Shown here: positions 40,040 through 47,215 of the stretch, piece by piece
Layout of the letters: every line of letters starts with the position of its first letter
Position numbering within the stretch: position 1 is the stretch's first letter
Assembly (NCBI RefSeq): GCF_025717515.1
Contig: NZ_JAJIRN010000002.1
Coordinates: 62,001-126,000 of the forward strand
Reading direction: 5' to 3'
DNA length: 64,000 nt
DNA from: Roseateles oligotrophus
Lineage (GTDB): Bacteria > Pseudomonadota > Gammaproteobacteria > Burkholderiales > Burkholderiaceae_C
The notes under the pieces: model-generated
What the model was told of the DNA's origin: nothing
Database searches by the model: none
Seen by the model: the letters and a program-made list of their open reading frames with translations, nothing else
Made by a program: the position numbers and the translations under genes

Positions 40040-41004
40040 GCCTTGGCTCCGGTCTTGAGATTCTCCAACTGCAACTTAAGCCGCTCGCTGAAACTCAGTT
40101 TGGTATAGCGCCGCTCGGTTTCCCGGGCCAATTCCTTTTGCAAGGAGAACACGCTCTGCGGACGCGCCAAGGGGTCGAGCGACATGCACCATTCGGCCAC
40201 CTCGATCATATTGTCGGAGTAGACATTGCGCAGCCTCGACAAACTCAGTGCCAGTCTATCCTTTTCAAGCCGCTGAGGTGCATCGTTAGGCGGATAACCC
40301 TGCATGCAGGCGTAGATGCAGGCACCGATGGCGTAGATGTCGGTCCAGGGACCTAAAGCGCCATCCCGTCGGTACATTTCGGGCGCAGCAAAGCCCGGCG
40401 TGTACATCGGCCGAATGAAGTTACCTTCTTTGGACAACACCTCGCGCGCCGCGCCAAAGTCCAGCAATACCGCCTTGTTTTCATTGGTGATGAAGATATT
40501 GGCCGGCTTGATATCCAAGTGCAGCATCTTGTGCTGATGGACGATGCGAAGGCCACGCAAAATTTCGTCGAAAAGGCTGCGAATGGTGGACTCGCGGAAC
40601 ACCTTGTCGCGCTTCATATCGCGCGCCGTCACGATGAAATCCTGCAAGGTGTCGCCCTGCAGGTAATTCATGACCATGTAGACGGTTTCGTTCTCGCGCA
40701 AAAAGTTCAACACCGAAACGACGCTTGGGTGCGATATCTGCGCCAGCGAACGGCCTTCCTCGAAGAAGCTCTTCAGTCCAAGGCGGTAGAGCGGCTGCTT
40801 CTCGGGCCGCACGCGCGGCGTCAACTCGCCCGGCGATCGTTCAGCCAAGCTCGAAGGCAGGTATTCTTTCAGGGCTACGAGGTGGTGTTCGGGGTCTTCG
40901 GCGAGGTAAACCACGCCGAATCCACCTGCTGCCAGTCGCTTGATGATCTGGTAGCCCCCAACCACGGTGCCTGCAGGCAGGGGCGCCGGTTTAGGCTTTG
41001 ACAT
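40036..41004 (-). CDS. Serine/threonine protein kinase (Hanks type)
   Basis: 322 residues. Glycine loop AAGGFGVVYLAED, catalytic Lys in VALKEYLP, catalytic loop LHLDIKPANIFI near residue 162, DFG in LLDFGAAR, activation segment to the APE-like APEMYRRDG. Cytoplasmic: no membrane span or extracellular sensor is visible. Convergent block order kinase-phosphatase-rph is conserved in Burkholderiales, with yicC divergent upstream. Confidence 0.95.
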   Translation of the reverse strand: MSKPKPAPLPAGTVVGGYQIIKRLAAGGFGVVYLAEDPEHHLVALKEYLPSSLAERSPGELTPRVRPEKQPLYRLGLKSFFEEGRSLAQISHPSVVSVLNFLRENETVYMVMNYLQGDTLQDFIVTARDMKRDKVFRESTIRSLFDEILRGLRIVHQHKMLHLDIKPANIFITNENKAVLLDFGAAREVLSKEGNFIRPMYTPGFAAPEMYRRDGALGPWTDIYAIGACIYACMQGYPPNDAPQRLEKDRLALSLSRLRNVYSDNMIEVAEWCMSLDPLARPQSVFSLQKELARETERRYTKLSFSERLKLQLENLKTGAKA

Positions 41005-41035
41005 AATCGAGTTTTATCTACTTACCGGACGCTAG

Positions 41036-41995
41036 ATGCCAGTCTACAGCATGACAGGATATGCCAGCGCCAGCTCGCAGCCATCCACCCCCAGTGAAAA
41101 CGCAGTTTCCCGGAACGCGGAAAACACCGGGGCCTCCAATCCGATCGGCCATGCCGCGCATACAGCGGTGACGGTTGAATTGCGCTCGGTCAACGGTCGC
41201 TTTCTCGACTTGGGCTTTCGCATGCCCGAAGACTTGCGAGGCCTGGAGCCGGCGCTGCGTGAATTGCTGACGGGAAAGCTCAAACGCGGCAAGGTCGAGT
41301 TGCGCATCAATACGCAGCGCGATAGCGAGGGCTCGTGGCCGCAGCCGCAAGCCGATCAGCTGAACCGTTTATCAAGGCTCGAAGGCACGGTACAAAACTG
41401 GCTGCCCAAGGCGCAACCGCTGTCGGTGCACGAGGCCTTGCAATGGTGCAAGGGTGGCGGCGCGGCAAGCGAGAAATTGGACGAGCCGGCCATGGATGCG
41501 GCGCGACGTTGCGTGGACGGTTTGCTTGAGGCGCGCGAGCGCGAAGGCGAGAAGCTGGTTGCCATCCTGATGGAGCGAGTGAGTCGCTTGCGCGAACTGG
41601 CCGACGCGGCCGAACCGATGCTGCCGGCCATCGTGCAGCGCCAGCAACAGCGTTTCTTGGAGCGTTGGCAAGAGGCGCTGGCCAGCACCGGCGCGGCGCA
41701 GACCATTCCCGAAGAGAATTTGAAGGAGCGCGCGCTGAATGAAGCAGCAGCCTATGCGATCCGCATTGATGTAGCTGAAGAGCTGGCCCGGCTGCGCGCG
41801 CATCTGGAAGAGATCGCCCGGCTGTTGAAAAAAGGCGGCGAAATCGGCAAGCGCCTGGACTTCTTGATTCAGGAGCTGCACCGCGAGGCCAACACCTTGG
41901 GCTCCAAGGCCGCTGCACTCGAGTTGACCAATATTTCGGTCGAGATGAAGGTCGCCGTGGAGCAACTGCGCGAGCAAGTGCAGAACATTGAGTAG
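41036..41995 (+). CDS. yicC: YicC-family endoribonuclease-type protein
   Basis: 319 residues. MTGYASA at the N-terminus, VELRSVNGRFLDLGFRMPED, LKRGKVELRINTQRD, and the C-terminal EEIARLLKKGGEIGKRLDFL followed by REANTLGSKAAALELTN are all family signatures. YicC has been described as an RNase involved in sRNA turnover. In relatives it is normally followed by gmk and rpoZ, which are missing here. Confidence 0.95.
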   Translation: MPVYSMTGYASASSQPSTPSENAVSRNAENTGASNPIGHAAHTAVTVELRSVNGRFLDLGFRMPEDLRGLEPALRELLTGKLKRGKVELRINTQRDSEGSWPQPQADQLNRLSRLEGTVQNWLPKAQPLSVHEALQWCKGGGAASEKLDEPAMDAARRCVDGLLEAREREGEKLVAILMERVSRLRELADAAEPMLPAIVQRQQQRFLERWQEALASTGAAQTIPEENLKERALNEAAAYAIRIDVAEELARLRAHLEEIARLLKKGGEIGKRLDFLIQELHREANTLGSKAAALELTNISVEMKVAVEQLREQVQNIE

Positions 41996-42197
41996 GGTTT
42001 CGGGGCGTCTCAGAGAATCCACAAAACACTTTACCAATCAATGGTTTAGCTGATTTTTTTGTCTCAGGCAGCCTCTAGCAATCTCCCTTAAGCGCACGCT
42101 TTGTGTGTATGGATTTGTGTAGGAAATTAGCGTCTGACCTTGTCCCCGAAAAACGTATCCCTTGCTGAGTGTTTAAATTCAAGCAAGGAGAACGGAA

Positions 42198-42326
42198 ATG
42201 ACGACGAAGAAGAAGACGAGCAGCGCGACGAGGGCGCAGTACACGATGGAATTCAAGCTGGAGGCGGTTCGCTTGGTCGAGAAGGGCCAGAGCATTGCAG
42301 CTGTAGCTAGGTCACTGCCTTCTTGA
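42198..42326 (+). pseudogene. IS3-type transposase orfA remnant
   Basis: A 42-codon ORF starting with a Lys/Thr-rich stretch and YTMEFKLEAVRLVEKGQSI, the typical start of an IS3-family OrfA (helix-turn-helix). It breaks off within the first helix at LPS-stop; no orfB follows. The AAGGAGAACGG ribosome-binding site is still present. The 200 bp before it has no gene and may include the IS left end. Confidence 0.75.
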
Positions 42327-42450
42327 CGACGGAGTCAAGTGCTACGCACCGCCAGGCCTCGTGGGTGCTGCGCTACCGATTTGCGGGGATTCAGCGAGCA
42401 CTTGTTTTAGGTCGCTATGCGCTCTTCAAACTGTTGGCCTGCCCTTGGCG

Positions 42451-42696
42451 ATGGAGTTGAGCCAATGGTGGCAATACCAGATCAAGCGCGAGTTGCTCGC
42501 CAAATCCCACCTAACGGCTGACGATCTCGCGCTGCTGCGCCATGAGGAAGCCGGCCACTGCTGCAAAGTAGTCGCCGCCGCCCTGAACACCGAAGCCAAA
42601 ACCATCGACTGCCGGTTCCAGCGACTCAACAACAAGCTCGGTGTCCCCAATCGCCGTCTAGCACTTCGAATTGCCAAGCTGCACAATTTGATTTGA
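42451..42696 (+). CDS. Orphan LuxR-type (GerE) HTH protein, possibly a relic
   Basis: The frame is open from 42361, but homology starts after ATG 42451. The 81-residue product is essentially one HTH: LTADDLALLRHEEAGHCCKV, then VAAALNTEAKTIDCRFQRLN and NKLGVPNRRLALRIAKLHNL, matching the LuxR/GerE pattern. No receiver or ligand domain precedes it and no ribosome-binding site is evident. It may be the tail of a decayed response regulator. Confidence 0.45.
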   Translation: MELSQWWQYQIKRELLAKSHLTADDLALLRHEEAGHCCKVVAAALNTEAKTIDCRFQRLNNKLGVPNRRLALRIAKLHNLI

Positions 42697-42782
42697 CGGA
42701 TGGGCTTTTCACGTTACGCCCGGTGACCAGGAAATTTCCCGAACGGGGCAATTTCGCACTAATCTGAGTTGGAAAGACCAAT

Positions 42783-42800
42783 ATTTCCCGATCAGGAAAT
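42783..42800. promoter_or_regulatory. Candidate HipB operator 1
   Basis: ATTTCCCGATCAGGAAAT, an 18-bp palindrome with one mismatched pair. It is identical to a second copy exactly 50 bp downstream and lies upstream of hipB. A degenerate related element (GGAAATTTCCCGAACGGGG) sits near 42730. Confidence 0.65.
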
Positions 42801-42832
42801 TCAACTTGCGATGCGGGCATTTCATTGGCACA

Positions 42833-42850
42833 ATTTCCCGATCAGGAAAT
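42833..42850. promoter_or_regulatory. Candidate HipB operator 2, overlapping the hipB leader
   Basis: Second identical 18-bp palindrome, 50 bp (about five helix turns) from operator 1, so two dimers would bind the same face. Its AGGAAA half may also serve as the hipB ribosome-binding site. Confidence 0.65.
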
Positions 42851-42857
42851 TTCAACT

Positions 42858-43091
42858 TTGATCAACACACCCATGCTGGCAATCCGCAGCGCCACAGATC
42901 TTGGCCAGGCCGCCCGCGCCGCCCGCAAACGTATGGGGCTCACCCAACCACAGCTTGCCCTGGCAGCCGGTGTCGGCGTGCGCTTCATCGTCGAACTGGA
43001 AGCTGGCAAGCCAAGCCTGCGCTTGTCCAGCGTGCTACAGGTGCTGGATGCGCTCGGCGGACGACTAAGCGTGGAAGGCCTGGTTGGTTGA
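42858..43091 (+). CDS. hipB: HipB-like antitoxin (XRE family)
   Basis: A small Cro/C1-type HTH protein (DLGQAARAARKRMGLTQPQL, then ALAAGVGVRFIVELEAGKPS and VLQVLDALGGRLSVE), about 77 residues from TTG 42858. ATG 42873 is an alternative; the frame is open back to 42825, but that would place the operator inside the coding sequence. It lies directly before hipA, the classical order. Antitoxins of this type neutralise HipA and repress the operon. Confidence 0.85.
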   Translation: MINTPMLAIRSATDLGQAARAARKRMGLTQPQLALAAGVGVRFIVELEAGKPSLRLSSVLQVLDALGGRLSVEGLVG

Positions 43092-43120
43092 TTGGTTGAT
43101 TGATTGATTGATTGACTGAA
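43081..43120. repeat. Tetranucleotide tandem repeat at the hipB stop
   Basis: Ten consecutive 4-base units of the form TGGT/TGAT (four perfect TGAT in a row near the end) cover the last hipB codons, its stop and the first 29 bp of the hipB-hipA gap. Slippage would change the spacing, and in the first units the hipB C-terminus. Confidence 0.75.
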
Positions 43121-43140
43121 CCAGAGGCGCACCGAGCGAT

Positions 43141-44457
43141 ATGCCCAAACAACTCGAAGTCTGGCTTAACGGCGAACAATTGGGCGTGCTGATGCAAGTG
43201 GACGGCCGCCTGGGCTTTGCCTACACGGCGAATTGGTTACAAAACCCCGCTTCCCAGGCCCTGTCCCATTCGCTACCCCTGCGACCCGAAGCCTTTGACG
43301 ACCGTGCCACTCGTCCCTTCTTTGCTGGCCTGCTGCCGGAAGGCGATAAGCGCCGTTTGGTTGCACAGGCGCTGCATGTATCCCGACAGAATGACTTTGG
43401 CCTGCTTGACGGGATCGGCGGTGAATGCGCGGGTGCAGTCAGCTTGCGAGAGCCAAGGCTACCTCAGCCGGCCAGCAACGAACTTGCCCCTGGGTCCGAA
43501 TCCGTCCGCTGGCTGGACGAAGCGCAGTTGCAACAATTGCTGAAGGATTTACCCCAACGCCCGATGCTCGCCGGGCTCGATGGCCTGCGCCTGTCGCTGG
43601 CCGGCGCGCAGGACAAACTGCCGGTGACGTTTGACGGCCACCTAGTTGGCCTGCCCCTGCATGGTTCACCCAGCACCCATATCCTTAAACCGGCCATCAG
43701 CAGCTTGGAGGGCAGCGTGCATAACGAGGCCTTTTGCATGCGGCTCGCCGCAGCGATGCAAATGCCGGCTGCCCAGGTCGAGATTCGGCATGCCGGCGCA
43801 CAGCCCTTTTTGCTGGTGCGCCGCTATGACCGTCTGCCTGCCACCGGTGCGGCAGGCATGGACGCCACTGACGGAACTGCAGATGCGCCTTCACAACGCT
43901 TGCATCAAGAGGACTTTTGCCAAGCCATGGGCATCGTGCCTGAACACAAATACCAAAACGAAGGTGGCCCCTCCTTGGCCCAGGCCTTTCAACTATTGCG
44001 CCAAGTCACCAGGCCCAATGCGCCGCAAGTGCTGCGCCTGCTCGATGCCGTCGTGTTCAACGCCTTGATCGGCAACCACGACGCCCATGGCAAGAATTTC
44101 TCTTTGCTCTATGGCGCCAGCGCTACACAGCCCCGCGTGGAATTGGCCCCACTCTATGACTTGCTTTGCACCGCCGTCTATCCGCAGTTGACCGACAAGA
44201 TGGCCATGAAGATCGGAAGCAAATACCGTTTCACCGAACTGTTGCCGCGTCACTGGGAGCAATTTGCGCACGAAGCCGATCTGTCGCGGGCTCAGGTACG
44301 CAAACGGGTGCTGGATATTGCCAATCGCCTACCCAGTCGGGCCGAGGCCACGCGCGGTCAAATGGTGGCGGCAGGCCAGGACGCCCCTCTTCTCTCCGAC
44401 ATCGTCGCGCTGATCAATCGGCGCTGCGCGCTCACAGCCGAGCGCTTGGGCAAGTAA
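43141..44457 (+). CDS. hipA: HipA-like serine/threonine kinase toxin
   Basis: 438 residues. An N-terminal HipA_N domain (EVWLNGEQLGVL...LPEGDKRR) is followed by the kinase domain with LSLAGAQDKLPVTFDG, THILKPAI and the catalytic loop NALIGNHDAHGKNFSLL with its Asp. E. coli HipA phosphorylates glutamyl-tRNA synthetase and induces persistence; the target here is not known. All the key motifs look intact, so the toxin may be active. A Thr/Ala/Asp-rich insertion (about 236-255) is unusual. Confidence 0.93.
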   Translation: MPKQLEVWLNGEQLGVLMQVDGRLGFAYTANWLQNPASQALSHSLPLRPEAFDDRATRPFFAGLLPEGDKRRLVAQALHVSRQNDFGLLDGIGGECAGAVSLREPRLPQPASNELAPGSESVRWLDEAQLQQLLKDLPQRPMLAGLDGLRLSLAGAQDKLPVTFDGHLVGLPLHGSPSTHILKPAISSLEGSVHNEAFCMRLAAAMQMPAAQVEIRHAGAQPFLLVRRYDRLPATGAAGMDATDGTADAPSQRLHQEDFCQAMGIVPEHKYQNEGGPSLAQAFQLLRQVTRPNAPQVLRLLDAVVFNALIGNHDAHGKNFSLLYGASATQPRVELAPLYDLLCTAVYPQLTDKMAMKIGSKYRFTELLPRHWEQFAHEADLSRAQVRKRVLDIANRLPSRAEATRGQMVAAGQDAPLLSDIVALINRRCALTAERLGK

Positions 44458-44647
44458 GTCCTCAAAGAACCGGCTACCGGTACAACAAACGCTCCAGTGT
44501 CTTGTTGCGGCATTTGAAGCAGTCGGCCACGGCGGTCGACCTTGATTCAACCGGCGAAGGACTCCTTACTTTTGATGCCGTGACCTGCTGCTTTCCGGCC
44601 AGTTCCTGTCATTCGAGTGCACAGAGTGGGCGGCAACAGGGTGCCCA

Positions 44648-44827
44648 ATGCGGGCATCCAAAGTGCCGACCTCAAAGTCGATGAAGCTGGTCAAGCAACC
44701 GCTGGCCGAGCGCTTTGTCAATCATCTTTGGGCGCTGGAGCCGCCGACCGGCAAATGGCGCTATTACAACGGCCTGCTGCAGTTCATGGCCCTGCTGCAT
44801 GTATCCGGGCGCTTTCAAGCTCACTGA
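44648..44827 (+). pseudogene. Short ORF resembling the C-terminus of a GH8 exo-oligoxylanase
   Basis: 59 codons ending in AERFVNHLWALEPPTGKWRY, then YNGLLQFMALLHVSGRF, which resembles the end of GH8 reducing-end xylose-releasing enzymes (RYYxGxLxxxxLLHxSGxF pattern; recalled, not searched). Nothing before it is recognisable as the rest of the enzyme. Probably a relic; a real small gene is less likely. Confidence 0.35.
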
Positions 44828-44885
44828 GCCGCGCTGATCAAAGCACCCTCGCCGGCCGGACCCGGCCAGCTTGCGGCGCAGCCCG

Positions 44886-45782
44886 TCAGGCTGCGCCGCT
44901 CAAGCGCTCCGCCAGCGTTCCACAATGGCGCCGCAACCATTCACAGAAGGCCTGCGCCGCGTCTGAGTCGCTATGGCAGAGTAGGCCGTAATTGCGGGTG
45001 GCCGGCACGCTAAGCTCGAATATGCGCAGCAGCGCGCCGGTCTTGAGCAAGGTGGCGGCCAGACTCAGCCGGCCCAGTACCACACCCTGGCCGCAGGCGG
45101 CGGCTTCCAGGGTCAGGCCCAGATCCACATAACGGGTACCTTGTTCGGGCTCAGGCCAATCCAGATGGGCCACTTGAAACCAGGGCTGCCAGGGTTCCAG
45201 CGGGCTGCGCAGCAGCGCCAAGCCGGTCAAGTCAGCGGGGCTCAGCGGCGGCTTCAACCCGCGCAGCAGGCCAGGGGATGCCATCGGCGTGATGCGGTCA
45301 CGCATCAGGATCTGATCGTCGGCGTCGGCACCCATGCGGATTTCAACAGCGGCCGGCGGGGCGAATTCGTCCAGGAATGGCGTGCTCAGCAGCAGCTCCA
45401 ACTCCAGCTTCGGGTGGGCTTGGGTGAATTCCGGCAGCGCCGGCACCAGGATCTGGCGGGCAAAGGTGGGCGGCGCGGTGATGGTCAAACGGCTGCGCCG
45501 CTGGGTGCTACGGCTGTGCAGCGGCATCGCGGCCAACAACGCCAGCGCTTCGCTGACCTGCACCAAGTACTCCTTGCCGGCGCTGGTCAAGCAAAAAGGT
45601 CTGTTGCTGCTGCGGATCAAGAGGCTCACGCCGAGCAGGTCTTCGAGCGCATTGATGCGCTTGCCGACGGCACTGGCGCTGATGTTCAGCGCAGCGGCGG
45701 CCGGCTCGAAGCCGCCCAGCCGCGCGGTGGATTCGAAGGCACGCAGGCCATCAATGGAGGGGAAACGCAGGTCATGCGGCAT
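44886..45782 (-). CDS. LysR-family regulator (GcvA-like), divergent from the hydroxy-acid dehydrogenase
   Basis: 298 residues. HTH LRAFESTARLGGFEPAAAAL then NISASAVGKRINALEDLLGV, and an effector domain with YVDLGLTLEAAACGQGVVLG, typical of the GcvA-type group. It is divergent from the 2-hydroxy-acid dehydrogenase with 147 bp between them; control of that gene is the likely role. Confidence 0.85.
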   Translation of the reverse strand: MPHDLRFPSIDGLRAFESTARLGGFEPAAAALNISASAVGKRINALEDLLGVSLLIRSSNRPFCLTSAGKEYLVQVSEALALLAAMPLHSRSTQRRSRLTITAPPTFARQILVPALPEFTQAHPKLELELLLSTPFLDEFAPPAAVEIRMGADADDQILMRDRITPMASPGLLRGLKPPLSPADLTGLALLRSPLEPWQPWFQVAHLDWPEPEQGTRYVDLGLTLEAAACGQGVVLGRLSLAATLLKTGALLRIFELSVPATRNYGLLCHSDSDAAQAFCEWLRRHCGTLAERLSGAA

Positions 45783-45929
45783 CGGCGGGCAGGGCTTTCA
45801 GCTTGGGAGGTCGAGGAGCGGGATTGTCGCGCCCGAATATTCCTCCGCCGCCACCCGACAAAATTTCCGGCCACGCTGCACCCAAGCTGGCTAGCATCGA
45901 CCAACCTATTGCTCAGCCGCCCCACCATC

Positions 45930-47087
45930 ATGCCCACCATCACCTGCATCGAAGACCTCCGCCTCCTGGCCAAGAAACGTGTGCCGCGGATGTTTTATGA
46001 CTACGCGGACTCGGGCTCCTGGACGGAGAGCACTTACCGCGCCAATAGCGCCGACTTCCAGTCCATCAAGCTGCGCCAGCGCGTCGCCCAGAACATGGAA
46101 GGCCGCAGCACCGCCGTGAAGATGTTGGGCGAGGACGTGGCCATGCCGGTGGCGATCGCGCCGACCGGGCTGACCGGCATGCAGCACGCGGACGGCGAGA
46201 TCCTGACGGCGCGAGCGGCCGAGAAGTTCGGTGTTCCGTTCACGCTCTCCACCATGAGCATCTGCTCGATCGAGGCGGTGCGGGCGGCGACCACGCGGCC
46301 GTTCTGGTTCCAGCTCTATGTGATGCGGGACCGCGACTTCATCGAGCGCCTGATCGAGCGCGCCCGCGCCGCGCAGTGCAGCGCGCTGGTGCTGACGCTG
46401 GACCTGCAGATCCTCGGTCAGCGCCACAAGGATTTGAAAAACGGCCTGTCCGCGCCGCCCAAACCGACCCTCGCCAACATCATCAATCTGATGACCAAGC
46501 CGCGCTGGTGCTTGAGCATGCTGGGCACGCCGAACCGGGGCTTCGGCAATATCGTCGGCCATGTCAAGGGCGTGGCCGATATGGGCTCGCTGTCCGAATG
46601 GACCGCTCAGCAGTTCGACCCGCAGCTGAGCTGGGCCGATGTCGAGTGGATCAAAAAACGCTGGGGCGGCAAGCTGATCCTGAAGGGCATTCAGGATGTC
46701 GAGGACGCACGCCTGGCCGTCGCCTCGGGCGCCGACGCGCTGATCGTCAGCAACCATGGCGGCCGGCAACTGGACGGCGCCGAGAGCAGCATCCGCGCGC
46801 TGCCAGCCATCGTGCAGGCGGTCGGCTCGCAAATCGAGGTGCATATGGACGGCGGCATCCGCTCCGGCCAAGACGTGCTGAAGGCCTGGGCGCTGGGCGC
46901 ACGCGGCTGTTATATCGGCCGGGCTTTTCTCTATGGCCTGGGCGCGCTGGGCGAGGCCGGCGTCACCAAGGCGCTGCAAATCATCCACAAGGAACTCGAC
47001 CTCAGCATGGCCTTCGGCGGCAACCGAAAGCTCAGCGAGGTGACCCGCGATATTTTGCTTCCCCGTACTTACCCTCGAGTCGATTAA
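45930..47087 (+). CDS. FMN-dependent L-2-hydroxy-acid dehydrogenase (L-lactate dehydrogenase type)
   Basis: About 385 residues of the LldD/glycolate-oxidase family. Start ATG 45930 (MPTITCIEDLRLLAKKRV). Signatures: MPVAIAPTGLTGMQHADGE, STMSICSIEAVRAA, LKGIQDVEDARLAVASGADA, the catalytic His in VSNHGGRQLDGAESSI, and MDGGIRSGQDVLKAWALGA for FMN binding. Probably membrane-associated and feeding quinone. L-lactate is the commonest substrate; L-lactaldehyde-derived lactate from rhamnose catabolism would suit the neighbours, but that is inference. Confidence 0.85.
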   Translation: MPTITCIEDLRLLAKKRVPRMFYDYADSGSWTESTYRANSADFQSIKLRQRVAQNMEGRSTAVKMLGEDVAMPVAIAPTGLTGMQHADGEILTARAAEKFGVPFTLSTMSICSIEAVRAATTRPFWFQLYVMRDRDFIERLIERARAAQCSALVLTLDLQILGQRHKDLKNGLSAPPKPTLANIINLMTKPRWCLSMLGTPNRGFGNIVGHVKGVADMGSLSEWTAQQFDPQLSWADVEWIKKRWGGKLILKGIQDVEDARLAVASGADALIVSNHGGRQLDGAESSIRALPAIVQAVGSQIEVHMDGGIRSGQDVLKAWALGARGCYIGRAFLYGLGALGEAGVTKALQIIHKELDLSMAFGGNRKLSEVTRDILLPRTYPRVD

Positions 47088-47098
47088 TGCCGGAGCGA

Positions 47099-47122
47099 CA
47101 ACTCGCAAACAGTTGATTTTTT
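47099..47122 (+). terminator. Possible weak terminator after the hydroxy-acid dehydrogenase
   Basis: CAACT-CGCAAAC-AGTTG (5-bp stem, 7-base loop) followed by A and six Ts, 11 bp after the stop. The stem is short, so strength is doubtful. Confidence 0.4.
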
Positions 47123-47215
47123 GGCCGCAGGAAAGCGGCGAAACTGCGGCTAACTTTGTGGCGCTCGGTATTCAAATGAACCGGCGCCTTTCGCTCTGAC
47201 CTCGGTGCCGCTGCC

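Noticed and set aside
43081-43120. CRISPR or other structured array
   Set aside because: Units are only 4 bases without spacers; it is a simple tandem repeat. No CRISPR array was seen anywhere in the window.
45141-47087. A single 648-codon gene ending with the hydroxy-acid dehydrogenase
   Set aside because: The first 263 codons are antisense to the LysR regulator; homology begins at ATG 45930.
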